This document shows positions 14,198-22,975 of a stretch of 64,000 nt of DNA, in pieces; position 1 is the stretch's first letter; each line of letters starts with the position of its first letter. A model generated the notes under the pieces. That model made no database searches and was not told the DNA's origin. It worked only from the letters and a program-made list of their open reading frames with translations. The stretch lies in assembly GCF_017086445.1 (NCBI RefSeq), contig NZ_CP070968.1, positions 1,488,001-1,552,000 of the forward strand. Direction: 5' to 3'. The stretch is from Brevundimonas fontaquae. GTDB lineage: Bacteria > Pseudomonadota > Alphaproteobacteria > Caulobacterales > Caulobacteraceae. A program made the translations under genes and the position numbers.

Positions 14198-15115
14198 ATG
14201 ACCACCAGCATCCACACCAACACCTCGGCGATGATCGCCCTGCAGAATCTGAATCGCACCAACGACCAGTTGGCGTCGACCCAGAGCCGCGTGAATACTG
14301 GCCTGAAGGTTCAGGGCGCCAAGGACAACGCGGCCGTCTGGGCGGTGGCCCAGGGCCAGCGTGCGGATCAAGGGTCGTTGGAGGCGGTGACCACCAGCCT
14401 CAAACGCGCGACCTCGATCGCCGACGTATCGCTGGCTGCCGGCGAGCAGATTTCGGATATCCTGCTGGAGCTGAAGCAAAAGGCGACGTCTGCCGCGGAT
14501 CCCAGCCAAAGCGCAGCCTCGCGGGCGTCCTATAACCAGGAATTCCAAGCGCTTCTTGGCTCGATCCAGTCTTTCGCGGACAACGCAATCTTCGACGGCG
14601 CCAACATCCTGGACGGGGCCGCGACAACCGACCTGACCTTCCTGGCGAGCGCGGATGGCAAGGAGACCATCGCGGTCAAGCGCCAGAATATGTCTCTGGC
14701 GGGCCTGGGCCTTGCCGCCAACTCATACGACTCGGACAAGTCGACCGCAGCGATCGACGCATGGACGAACAATGCAGGCACGCCGGAGGACGAGACGCTG
14801 CTGAACGCTGCGCCGGATCTGCTGACGCAGGAAAAGGCGCAGTTCGCTCTGCGACGCGTCAACGACGCCATCGCGGTCGCCAGCTCCCGCTTGTCGGAGC
14901 TGGGCGCCCAGGCCAAGCAGATCGAACGACATACGACCTATGTCGGAAAGCTGTCCGACTCGCTGGAGGCCGGCATCGGCAATCTGGTGGATGCGGATTT
15001 GGCCAAGGAGAGCGCGCGCCTTCAGGCCTTGCAGGTTCAGCAGCAACTCGGCGTTCAGGCCTTGTCGATCGCCAACCAGGCGCCGCAGATCATCCTGTCG
15101 CTGTTCAAGGGCTGA
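14198..15115 (+). CDS. Divergent flagellin (copy 5)
   Basis: 305 residues. Both flagellin ends are present (TSIHTNTSAMIALQNLN; NLVDADLAKESARLQALQVQQQLGVQALSIANQ), but with many substitutions compared with copies 1-4 and a longer centre rich in Asp, Asn and Thr (ADGKETIAVKRQNMSLAGLG, WTNNAGTPEDE). It lacks the three-hairpin leader and instead has the TTAACCAT inverted repeat, so its timing is probably different. It may be a hook-proximal or regulatory flagellin (inference). Confidence 0.92.
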   Translation: MTTSIHTNTSAMIALQNLNRTNDQLASTQSRVNTGLKVQGAKDNAAVWAVAQGQRADQGSLEAVTTSLKRATSIADVSLAAGEQISDILLELKQKATSAADPSQSAASRASYNQEFQALLGSIQSFADNAIFDGANILDGAATTDLTFLASADGKETIAVKRQNMSLAGLGLAANSYDSDKSTAAIDAWTNNAGTPEDETLLNAAPDLLTQEKAQFALRRVNDAIAVASSRLSELGAQAKQIERHTTYVGKLSDSLEAGIGNLVDADLAKESARLQALQVQQQLGVQALSIANQAPQIILSLFKG

Positions 15116-15174
15116 TCCCACAGCTTAACGGTTCCTTATCGACGCCATCGCAGGATAGGGTCGGAGCCGTCTGA

Positions 15175-17874
15175 ATGATCAACAACAGCTATCTGCTGGG
15201 TCTTTACGGGGTGACGACGGACACGTCGTCGTCGGGCTTCGGCACGGGTGCGACGGTCAAGGCCAAGAAGACCCAGCCGACAGCCCCCTGGTCCTCGACC
15301 ACGACGCCGGCGAAGGCCAGCGACCTCGTGCGGGCCGCTCTGGGCGGGCGCCGGTTGATCGACGAGGGCAATGTCAGCCTGGATCTCGCAGGCGCCTCGA
15401 CCGACTATCGCAAGATGTTCGCCCTGTATCAGGGGCTGACGACGCTCGGCGCCCTGGCCGATCGGGCTGGCGTGAAAGGGATTGCTTCGTCCGAAGCGAC
15501 CCTTTTGGCGAAGCGCTTCGGCGACGGCCTGGCGGAGATGTCAGCCTATCTCAAGACCGCCAGCTTCGAAGACGTCCGGCTGGTGCAGGGGGTGGCGAAA
15601 ACTTCGGTCAAGAGCACCTATGCGCTCGAGCGGGCGCCGACCAGTTTCGTCACCGCGCCCGTGCACGACGGCGATCCGACCGCCTCGGTCAAGGCGTTCG
15701 AGGGGGAAGTGAAGTTCTCCATGACGGTCAAGACCGCAACGGGCACGCAAACGGTCGACCTGGACCTGGCCGAAATGGGGACGTCCGATCGGTCGATGGT
15801 CAATGTCGTCGATTACATGAACGGCAAGCTGGAAGCCGCAGGCGTCGCCACGCGCATCGCGTCCCAACGCATTCCGGCCGAACCCAAGACATTCAAGAGC
15901 GGGACCAAGACGATCACCCTGCCGGCCGGGCCGGACAAATGGGCGCTACAGGTCAACGGCGGAACAGGCGAGGCCCTCAGCTTCCAGGCCGCGGACACCT
16001 CGGACGCCGTCTATGTGACCCAAGGGGTCGGCAAGACCGGCGCGGGCCAACTGCTGAAATTCCAGGCCGACGGCGGCGCAGCGCCGGCGGCCCAGCAAGG
16101 GGTGGACGATCCGTTCTGGGTCGAGGGCAGGGTGGGGCACGCCGATCTGCCGGACGGCGTCGCCGCGGTGAAAGCCAGCGCCGTGGCGCCGGATGGCTCG
16201 GTCTGGCTCGTCGCCGAACTGACGGCGGGCGACGCCAATCAGCCGATCAAGGGCGCGCGTGATGTCGCCCTGATGAAATACGATTCCGCCGGCAATCTGA
16301 TGCAGACCAAGCTGCTGGGCGCCGCGTCCAGCGCCAACGGCTTTTCCATCGCCATCGACGGCGACGGGCGGGTCGCCCTGGCCGGATCGGTGACCGGGGC
16401 GCTGGAGCCGGGCAAGAGTGGCGATGACGCGGCTGTCGCCGACAGTTTCGTTTCGGTATTCGACAGCTCGGGCCAGGAACTCTGGACCCAACGTCGCGGG
16501 GCTAAGGCGGCGGACGAGGCGACCGAGGTGCGCTTCGGCGCCGACGGCGTTGTCTATGTCGCCGGTCGGTCCAAGTCGGGAATGCCGGGCAGTGCGGCTT
16601 TGGGCGGCTGGGATTCCTATCTCCAGGCCTTCCGCGAGCAGCCGATCAAGATCAACGGCCCGGATGTGGGCGTGAACATCTCCACGGCGCAGTTCGGCAC
16701 GGGCGGCGACGATTCCGTTCAGGCCATGACGGTGTCCGGCGCCGATCTTTATACGGCGGGCGTCGAGAACGGGAAGGCGGTCGTGCGCCGCTTCACCCTG
16801 GACGCCGAAGGCGTGCCGAGCCTGGCCTCGACGCGCGACCTCGGCTACGCCAACGGCGCCATTGCCGGCATATCGGTCGAGAACGGCAAGGTCGTCGTGA
16901 CAGGCCACACCGAAAACGCAGCGCTCGATATCGGCACGGTGACCAACGCCCACGCCGGCGGCAGCGACGTCTTCATCGCCACCTTGTCCGCCGATCTGCA
17001 GGCCGCAGGTAGCGACCAACTGACCTATTTCGGCGGGGCGGGCGCGGACACCGCCGCCGATGTCGCCATCAAGGACGGCAAGGTGTGGATCACCGGCACG
17101 AACCGGGCGGAGGGCGCAGGCAAGGACGATCCGACGTCCGGCTATCTGGCCCAGATCGACCTTGCGAGCGGAGCCGTCCAATCCAATCGGACCTGGCGCG
17201 CGGATGGCGACCAGGCCAAGCCGACCAGTTTGAGCATCGCGGCAAACGGCGCCAGCGTGCTCGATCGCCTCGGTCTGCCCCAAGGCCAGATCATGCAGGC
17301 CGACTCCAAGCTGCTGACCGTCGCCACCTCAGCGCGGGTGGGGGATCAGTTCTCGATATCCCCCGCGAGCGGCGGCCGCGCCGTGACGGTGACGATTGAC
17401 GCCAAGGACACGTTGGAAAGCCTGGCCAAAAAGATCAACGCCGCCTCCGGCCGTCAGCTGGAAGCCAAGGTCATCACCGACCTGAAGACCAAACCTGTCG
17501 TCCAGAGGCTGGAGATCAAGACAGCGGCCAACAGGGAGGGGGCCATCATCTCCGCCGGCGCGATCGGCAAGGACGCCCTGGGCGCGCTGGGTCTGACGCC
17601 CGGCTTCGTCGGTCCGGTCAAGCCGGACAAGGATGCGATGAAGACCTTTGGACTGAACCTTCCGAACACTCTCAGCCTGAACGATCCGGCCTCGATCAAG
17701 GCGGCGATCGATTCGCTGGCCCAGGCCATGACGGCGGTACGCTCTTCCTATCGCGCCCTGGCGCCGTCCACAGGCGCCATCACCAACACCCAGACCGGCT
17801 CCGGCTCGTCGACCGCCTATCAGCAGACCCAGCTGGCCAACTATCAGGCCGCGCTCAGCCGCCTTATGGCCTGA
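15175..17874 (+). CDS. flaEY: FlaEY-like flagellar regulatory/assembly protein
   Basis: 899 residues. Ends in a flagellin- or FliD-like manner (YRALAPSTGAITNTQTGSG, YQAALSRLMA), with a region LAKKINAASGRQLEAKV like flagellar cap proteins near residues 750-770. Residues ~320-690 contain beta-propeller-like repeats (DGDGRVALAGSVTG, GADGVVYVAGRSKSG, IKDGKVWITGTN). No signal peptide. The gene symbol rests on recollection of Caulobacter FlaEY, a large protein linked to the flagellin locus, plus location after flagellins; treat it as likely, not proven. GGAG lies 8 nt before the ATG. Confidence 0.65.
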   Translation: MINNSYLLGLYGVTTDTSSSGFGTGATVKAKKTQPTAPWSSTTTPAKASDLVRAALGGRRLIDEGNVSLDLAGASTDYRKMFALYQGLTTLGALADRAGVKGIASSEATLLAKRFGDGLAEMSAYLKTASFEDVRLVQGVAKTSVKSTYALERAPTSFVTAPVHDGDPTASVKAFEGEVKFSMTVKTATGTQTVDLDLAEMGTSDRSMVNVVDYMNGKLEAAGVATRIASQRIPAEPKTFKSGTKTITLPAGPDKWALQVNGGTGEALSFQAADTSDAVYVTQGVGKTGAGQLLKFQADGGAAPAAQQGVDDPFWVEGRVGHADLPDGVAAVKASAVAPDGSVWLVAELTAGDANQPIKGARDVALMKYDSAGNLMQTKLLGAASSANGFSIAIDGDGRVALAGSVTGALEPGKSGDDAAVADSFVSVFDSSGQELWTQRRGAKAADEATEVRFGADGVVYVAGRSKSGMPGSAALGGWDSYLQAFREQPIKINGPDVGVNISTAQFGTGGDDSVQAMTVSGADLYTAGVENGKAVVRRFTLDAEGVPSLASTRDLGYANGAIAGISVENGKVVVTGHTENAALDIGTVTNAHAGGSDVFIATLSADLQAAGSDQLTYFGGAGADTAADVAIKDGKVWITGTNRAEGAGKDDPTSGYLAQIDLASGAVQSNRTWRADGDQAKPTSLSIAANGASVLDRLGLPQGQIMQADSKLLTVATSARVGDQFSISPASGGRAVTVTIDAKDTLESLAKKINAASGRQLEAKVITDLKTKPVVQRLEIKTAANREGAIISAGAIGKDALGALGLTPGFVGPVKPDKDAMKTFGLNLPNTLSLNDPASIKAAIDSLAQAMTAVRSSYRALAPSTGAITNTQTGSGSSTAYQQTQLANYQAALSRLMA

Positions 17875-17955
17875 TCGCGATCGGGACCGGTCAAGGCGGT
17901 TGACGCCTGAGGTCGGGTCGGGGTTATTGGCCTCCTCATCCGCGAAAGCCCGTTC

Positions 17956-18627
17956 ATGGCCCTTCCGAAAGACAACCGCGTCATCCTGTTGGTCGGCGCC
18001 GGCGCGGCGATCGTCGTCGCCGTCGTGCTGGCCCTGATCTTCACGGGCGGCGGCGACAAGACGCCGGAGGCGCCGCCGGCGTCCAAGGGCGGTCTGGTCG
18101 TCAATCTGGCCGAGGCGCCGACGCTGGAGCCGACGCGGGAACTGCGCTGCTTCGTCGATGGTCAGTTCGTCGGCATGGCGACCCTGGCGGTCTGCGCCCA
18201 GCGCAATGGCCTGGCGACGGATGCCCTGGACGTGGGTCTGGACGCGACCGGCGCGCTGGCCGCCGCACCGACTGCGGCCTTCGCGCCTCCGCCCCAGCTG
18301 CCCTCGGTTGAAATGGCCGAGACCCCGCCGCCGACGGCCGTTGAACAGACGCCCGCACCCCGTCCGACCCCCGCGGTCAGCGGCAGCCCCTGCCTGCGGC
18401 ACACCGGCTCCGACTGGCGCACCCTGTCGCCGAACATGAGCCTGAACGCCTGCGTCCAGGCGCTTTACGCCGGAACCTGCGTGGGTCCGGGCGACGCCCA
18501 ATATGGCCGCTGGGGGGACATGACCCTGCGCCTGGTGCCGAGGCGGGTGGAACAGTCGGGCGATAACGCCCGTTTCAGAACCCTGGCCGAGCAGGATCGC
18601 AACTGCCAGTTTCCCGGGATGAATTGA
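17956..18627 (+). CDS. Hypothetical membrane-anchored protein
   Basis: 223 residues. One N-terminal membrane span (~9-30, ILLVGAGAAIVVAVVLALIF), a small domain with two cysteines (LRCFVDG, AVCAQ), a Pro/Ala linker (~95-135), and a C-terminal Cys-containing domain (SPCLRHTG, NACVQALYAGTCVGPG, DRNCQF). Cysteines suggest a periplasmic location. Shares one base with the start of the next lipoprotein gene (TGATG). Family not recognised. Confidence 0.78.
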   Translation: MALPKDNRVILLVGAGAAIVVAVVLALIFTGGGDKTPEAPPASKGGLVVNLAEAPTLEPTRELRCFVDGQFVGMATLAVCAQRNGLATDALDVGLDATGALAAAPTAAFAPPPQLPSVEMAETPPPTAVEQTPAPRPTPAVSGSPCLRHTGSDWRTLSPNMSLNACVQALYAGTCVGPGDAQYGRWGDMTLRLVPRRVEQSGDNARFRTLAEQDRNCQFPGMN

Positions 18628-19052
18628 TGCGTCTTGTCGTTCTCGCCGCCGCCGTCGCTGGAACCGCCCTGCTGAGCGGCTGCTCCAACGAACCCAAATA
18701 TGAGTTCGCCCAGGGCGCCTGCTACTTCGTGGCGACGCCGGACAATGCGCCGCCGCGTTTGCAGAAGATCGCCGACAACCAGCCCCAGCTCGAACAATGC
18801 GCCGCGCGGCTGGAGGAGATGCGCCTTCGCTTCCTGCGCATGGGCGGATCGAACCAGGAAATCGCCGGTGCCTACCAAGGGCGGTTCATCTTCGTGGACC
18901 GCGAGGGGGTCAAGATCGGCAAGAGCCTGAACGGCAGCCGCTTCTTCGCCATGGCCCGCACGGGCGACGGCCGTCTGGCCATCCCCGGCGCCATCCAGCG
19001 CGACGAGACGGGCCGTCCTATCGCCATCGCTGCGGACCCCGCCGCCAAGTAG
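18627..19052 (+). CDS. Putative lipoprotein
   Basis: 141 residues. Signal MRLVVLAAAVAGTALLSGC with the lipobox LSGC at residue 19. The rest has two further cysteines (GACYF, EQCAAR) and no recognised domain. The ATG at 18627 overlaps the previous stop as TGATG, so it is co-translated with the membrane-anchored protein upstream; the pair may work together in the envelope. Confidence 0.8.
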   Translation: MRLVVLAAAVAGTALLSGCSNEPKYEFAQGACYFVATPDNAPPRLQKIADNQPQLEQCAARLEEMRLRFLRMGGSNQEIAGAYQGRFIFVDREGVKIGKSLNGSRFFAMARTGDGRLAIPGAIQRDETGRPIAIAADPAAK

Positions 19053-19066
19053 GACTTGAAGAGCGT

Positions 19067-19081
19067 GAACAAAGGTGGAAC
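19067..19081. promoter_or_regulatory. LexA (SOS) box upstream of ssb
   Basis: GAAC-AAAGGTG-GAAC exactly matches the alphaproteobacterial LexA direct-repeat consensus (GAAC-N7-GAAC, equal to GTTC-N7-GTTC). It lies 135 bp before the ssb start, in the only intergenic gap available to its promoter. Confidence 0.75.
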
Positions 19082-19215
19082 ATTTCGTTAATCCACCGGT
19101 TTGGCGGGTGCGATGTCAAAAGCGGCTGGCGATAAGGCGTCGCCCCGGTCAGACATCGGACTGAATTGACGGGGCGGGCGAAGTCGTCGCCGCCTCACAC
19201 GAGAAGGAAGTTTCC

Positions 19216-19713
19216 ATGGCGGGCAGCGTCAACAAGGTCATTCTGGTCGGCAATCTGGGGCGCGACCCCGAAATCCGCTCCATGCCCAACGGCGACCGCA
19301 TCGCCAACCTGTCCATCGCCACTTCGGAAACCTGGCGCGACAAGTCCTCGGGCGAGCGCAAGGAAAAGACCGAATGGCACCGGGTCGTCATCTTCAACGA
19401 CAACATCGTCAAGGTGGTCGAAAACTATGTGAAGAAGGGCTCGACCGTCTACATCGAGGGCGCGCTGCAGACCCGCAAATGGACCGACCAGCAGGGCGTC
19501 GAAAAGTATTCGACCGAGATCGTCGTCAGCCGCTTCAAGGGTGAACTGACCATGCTGGGCGGCCGTTCGGAAGGCGGCTCGTCGGGCGGTGGTTACGGCG
19601 GCGGCGGTGGTCGCGGCGATGACGACTACTCCTCGGGCTTTTCCACCGGCGGCGCGAACAAGCCGAGCGGCCCCAAGGAAAGCTACGACCTGAACGACGA
19701 CATCCCGTTCTGA
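19216..19713 (+). CDS. ssb: Single-stranded DNA-binding protein
   Basis: 165 residues. OB-fold (residues ~4-110) opening with [20 protein letters not shown], then WHRVVIF and [17 protein letters not shown], a Gly-rich linker, and the acidic protein-docking tail DLNDDIPF. It coats ssDNA in replication, repair and recombination. Ribosome site AAGGAAG. The LexA box upstream indicates damage induction. The DCC-family gene starts 10 bp later. Confidence 0.97.
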   Translation: MAGSVNKVILVGNLGRDPEIRSMPNGDRIANLSIATSETWRDKSSGERKEKTEWHRVVIFNDNIVKVVENYVKKGSTVYIEGALQTRKWTDQQGVEKYSTEIVVSRFKGELTMLGGRSEGGSSGGGYGGGGGRGDDDYSSGFSTGGANKPSGPKESYDLNDDIPF

Positions 19714-19723
19714 GGGCAGACCG

Positions 19724-20179
19724 TTGGGGCGGGGGCCTTACAGTTATCGTGAGGATCCCGCCGTTCCGGCCTTTCCGGACGACCGGCCCCTGGTTCTGTT
19801 CGATGGCGACTGCGCGCTCTGCTCCGGCTCGGCGCGCAAGATTCTGAAGCATGACAGGGCAGGGAGGGTCCGGCTCGCGCCGACGCAGTCGCCTCTGGGG
19901 CGGGAGCTTCTCGTGCACTACGGCGTCGATCCCGACGATCCCTATACGATGCTGTTGATCCAGGACGGCGTGGCGCGCGAGCGGTCCGACGGCGTTCTGG
20001 GCATCGCCGCCCTGCTGCCGCCGCCCTATCGGCTGGCTGTCGTCGGGCGGATCGTGCCGCGGATCCTCCGCGACACCCTCTATGACTTTATCGCGCGTCG
20101 CCGCCGCCGGTTTCCCGGCGCGGCCTGGTGCGCCATGCCGCCAGAAGGCGCCGATCTGACGGACCGGGTGCTGGGATGA
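19724..20179 (+). CDS. DCC-family thiol-disulfide oxidoreductase-like protein (DUF393)
   Basis: 151 residues. The defining motif VLFDGDCALCSGS (DxxCxxC) lies near residues 24-36, followed by RLAPTQSPLGRELL and DGVLGIAALLPPPYRL, all typical of DUF393. Start is a TTG at 19724. The stop overlaps the ATG of the SDR-DoxX gene, and the next gene overlaps likewise, forming a three-gene operon. Biochemical role unknown. Confidence 0.85.
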   Translation: MGRGPYSYREDPAVPAFPDDRPLVLFDGDCALCSGSARKILKHDRAGRVRLAPTQSPLGRELLVHYGVDPDDPYTMLLIQDGVARERSDGVLGIAALLPPPYRLAVVGRIVPRILRDTLYDFIARRRRRFPGAAWCAMPPEGADLTDRVLG

Positions 20180-21477
20180 GTGGACGCGTGCTGGTGCTGG
20201 GGGCCAACGGCTTCATCGGCTCGCATGTGGCGGCGGCCCTGTCGTCGGCCGGCTGGTCCGTTCGCGCCGGGGCGCGCCGCATCGCCGAACCCGCCCGTCG
20301 CGCGCCGACGTTCGACTGGGTCGTCGCCGACTTCGCCAAGCTGACGACACCCCAGGCCTGGGCGCCTCTGCTGGTAGGCGTGGAGGCGGTGGTGAACTGC
20401 GTCGGCGTGCTTCAGAATGGGGCCGGCGACAGCACGCGCGCCGCCCATGTCGACGGCCCACGCGCCTTGATCGCGGCGTGCGAGGCGGCGGGCGTGCGGC
20501 GGCTGGTGCATATCTCCGCCGTCGGCGCGGACGACGAGGCCGGCACCGACTACGCCCGCACAAAGGCCGAGACCGAGCGGATGATCGATGCCAGCGGGCT
20601 GGATTGGCTGATCCTGCGGCCGTCGCTGGTGGTGGACCGCGCGGCGTTCGGCGGCACCGGACTCATCCGGGCGCTGGCGGCGTTTCCACTGTTCAGCCCG
20701 GTCGTGGGCGGCGACCAGATTTTCAGCCCGATCCCGCTGGGCGACCTGTCCGCCGCCGTCGTCGCGGCGTTGAAACCCGCCGCGCCGTCGCATCGGACGC
20801 TTGATATGCCGGGGCCGGAGCCGGTGACAATGGTCGAGACAGTGCGCCTGTATCGCGGCTGGATGGGGTTGAGCCCGGCGCCGGTGATCCGCGTTCCGCG
20901 TGTCCTGGCCGCGCCCGCCCTGGCGATCGGAGATCTGCTGGGTCGGCTGGGCTGGTCCTCGCCGATCCGCACGACGGCGATCAAACAGATGGATCATGAC
21001 GTGTCCGGCCGCGACAGCGGCTGGGCGCAGGCGCTTGGCGTTTCGTCGCGCGGGTTCACCCGCTTTCTGGCCGAGACCCCAGCCTCGGTTCAGGACGTCT
21101 GGCACGCGCGGCTCTGGTTCGTACGGCCGATCTCCATCGTGACCCTGGGCCTGTTCTGGCTGATCACCGGCCTGATCAGCTTCGGCCCGGGTTGGGATCG
21201 CGCCGTCGCCATCCTGCATGAGGGCGGTTACGACCTCATGGCCGGCCCCATCGCCTGGTGGGGCGCGCTGCTGGACGTGGTGCTGGGACTGATGCTGTTC
21301 GTGCGGCCGTGGACGGCGCGGGTGGCGATCTTCATGTGGCTGGCCACCGTCGGCTATCTGACGGCCGCGACGCTCAGCCTGCCGCACTTCTGGATCGATC
21401 CGCTGGGACCATGGCTCAAGGTCCTGCCGATGATGGCCCTTTGCCTGTTCGTGGCGGCGACGGACGCGCGCCGATGA
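20176..21477 (+). CDS. NAD(P)-binding SDR protein fused to a DoxX-like membrane domain
   Basis: 433 residues. The N-terminal ~290 residues are an atypical (NDUFA9-like) SDR domain: GANGFIGSH nucleotide-binding motif at residues 9-17, HISAVGAD, and the DYARTKAE active-site-like segment. The C-terminal ~130 residues have four hydrophobic segments (from ISIVTLGLFWLITGLIS) matching a DoxX-like domain. The frame is open from 20128, but the ATG at 20176 overlapping the DCC stop begins the Rossmann fold. Probably a membrane-bound oxidoreductase; substrate unknown. Confidence 0.87.
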   Translation: MSGRVLVLGANGFIGSHVAAALSSAGWSVRAGARRIAEPARRAPTFDWVVADFAKLTTPQAWAPLLVGVEAVVNCVGVLQNGAGDSTRAAHVDGPRALIAACEAAGVRRLVHISAVGADDEAGTDYARTKAETERMIDASGLDWLILRPSLVVDRAAFGGTGLIRALAAFPLFSPVVGGDQIFSPIPLGDLSAAVVAALKPAAPSHRTLDMPGPEPVTMVETVRLYRGWMGLSPAPVIRVPRVLAAPALAIGDLLGRLGWSSPIRTTAIKQMDHDVSGRDSGWAQALGVSSRGFTRFLAETPASVQDVWHARLWFVRPISIVTLGLFWLITGLISFGPGWDRAVAILHEGGYDLMAGPIAWWGALLDVVLGLMLFVRPWTARVAIFMWLATVGYLTAATLSLPHFWIDPLGPWLKVLPMMALCLFVAATDARR

Positions 21478-21944
21478 CCGCCTATGTGCTGCTCAAGATC
21501 GTTCACATCCTGTCGGGCGCGGTGCTGTTCGGAACAGGCGCCGGCATCGCCTTCTTCATGCTGCGCGCTCACGCGACAAAGGACGCCAGGACCGCCGCCG
21601 AGGTCGGCCGCATCGTCGTTCTGGCTGATTTCGTCTTCACCGCGACCGCCGTGGTGATCCAGCCGATCAGCGGCCTGGGCCTGATCCATCTGCAGGGCTG
21701 GTCCCTGACCAGTCCGTGGCTGCTGGCCGCCTATGGGCTTTATGTCCTGATCGGCGTCTGCTGGTTGCCAGTCGTGTGGATCCAGTACCGGATGATGAAG
21801 CTGGCCGAACGTGCGGCAGGGGAGGGCGCCGCCCTACCATCCGCCTATCATCGGCTGTTCCGTTGGTGGTTCGCCCTGGGCTGGCCCGCCTTCGCCGGCG
21901 TCCTGGCCATCTACTGGCTGATGGTCGCCAAGCCGGATTTCTGA
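21474..21944 (+). CDS. DUF2269 family integral membrane protein
   Basis: 156 residues with four membrane spans. YVLLKIVHILSGAVLFGTGAG at the start, and the repeated WW/W-rich segments later, match DUF2269. ATGA overlap with the SDR-DoxX gene. The earlier in-frame ATG at 21258 is within that gene and gives no sensible protein. Function unknown. Confidence 0.85.
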   Translation: MTAYVLLKIVHILSGAVLFGTGAGIAFFMLRAHATKDARTAAEVGRIVVLADFVFTATAVVIQPISGLGLIHLQGWSLTSPWLLAAYGLYVLIGVCWLPVVWIQYRMMKLAERAAGEGAALPSAYHRLFRWWFALGWPAFAGVLAIYWLMVAKPDF

Positions 21945-22007
21945 GCGGAAACCTGAGGTCATCCAAAGTGAGCCGACGCGGCGGGCGGGCCGTGTCATAG
22001 GGCGGTC

Positions 22008-22946
22008 ATGACCGACGTCCGTTCCGAATTTGCGCCTGCGCCCGCGCCGCTGCCCAAGAGGCCTCACGCTCTCACCGGGCTGGAGATCGCCGCCATCGTG
22101 GCGATCATCGTGGTGTGGGGCGTCAACAACGCCGGGGCCAAGCTGGCGACGCAGGAGTTGTCGCCGCTGTTGGTCGGCGCCATCCGGTTCGGCATCGCCA
22201 CGGCCTGTCTGATCGCCTTCGTGCGGCCGCCCTTCCCGGACTGGAAGAGCCTGATGCTGATCGTCATCATCGGCGGGCCGATCCAGTACGGCCTGGCCTA
22301 CACGGCCTACTGGCTGGCGACGGACGTCAGCCCCGTGACCGTGGCCAACCAGCTTTGGATCCCCTTCACCACCCTGTTCGCCTTCCTGATCCTGGGCGAG
22401 CGGCTGTCAAAGGCGGCCTTGGTCGGCATGGGCGTGGCCTTCGTCGGCGTGGCGTGGATGACGCTGGACGCCCATGCGCTGCAGGACTGGAAGGCCATTC
22501 TGGTCGCCATCGCGGCCGGCGCCGCCTGGGGCGTGACCACGGTGGTGGCGCGCCGCACCACCTCCATCCCGCCGCTGAAGATGCAGGGTCTGCTGGCGCT
22601 GGGCGCCTTTCCCGTCATGGCCTTTGGTTCGGCGGTGTTCGAGCATGGCCAGTGGGAGGCGGTGAAGAGCGCTACGCCCATGGTCTGGGCCTCGTTGCTG
22701 TGGGCGGGCGTCGTGTCGTCCGTGCTGGCGACCACCCTGCTGTTCTGGCTGGTGCAGCGGCGCGAGGCGGGGCGGGTGACGCCCTATCTGCTGGTCACGC
22801 CGGTGGTGTCGATGTTCATCGGCTGGAGCTTCATGGGCGACATCCTGACGCCGCAGATTCTGACGGGGTCGGCCATCACCATGGGCGGGGTCGCCCTTGT
22901 GGCCCTGGCCGAACGGGGCTTGCGCGCCGGCGCCGCCAAGGCTTGA
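22008..22946 (+). CDS. EamA/DMT-family transporter
   Basis: 312 residues with ten predicted membrane spans in two EamA repeats (first from VAIIVVWGVNNAGAKLA, second from IAAGAAWGVTTVVARR). Drug/metabolite transporter superfamily; direction and substrate unknown, export of a small metabolite being common. Cytoplasmic N-terminal Pro/Ala-rich tail of ~25 residues. Confidence 0.88.
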   Translation: MTDVRSEFAPAPAPLPKRPHALTGLEIAAIVAIIVVWGVNNAGAKLATQELSPLLVGAIRFGIATACLIAFVRPPFPDWKSLMLIVIIGGPIQYGLAYTAYWLATDVSPVTVANQLWIPFTTLFAFLILGERLSKAALVGMGVAFVGVAWMTLDAHALQDWKAILVAIAAGAAWGVTTVVARRTTSIPPLKMQGLLALGAFPVMAFGSAVFEHGQWEAVKSATPMVWASLLWAGVVSSVLATTLLFWLVQRREAGRVTPYLLVTPVVSMFIGWSFMGDILTPQILTGSAITMGGVALVALAERGLRAGAAKA

Positions 22947-22952
22947 TCTGTT

Positions 22953-22967
22953 CCTGATCGTATCAGG
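22953..22967 (+). promoter_or_regulatory. Hairpin overlapping the ribosome site of the DUF1003 gene
   Basis: CCTGAT-CGT-ATCAGG, perfect 6-bp stem. Its right arm contains the first bases of the AGGAG ribosome site (22965-22969) of the next gene, 6 nt before the ATG. It could act as the EamA gene terminator or as a translation gate. Confidence 0.45.
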
Positions 22968-22975
22968 AGCCCGCC

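Noticed and set aside
15946-17283. 445-aa antisense frame within the FlaEY-like gene, and similar long ones at 24244-25725 (gyrA) and 20080-21387 (SDR-DoxX)
   Set aside because: All lie wholly opposite well-supported genes and have shadow-type composition.
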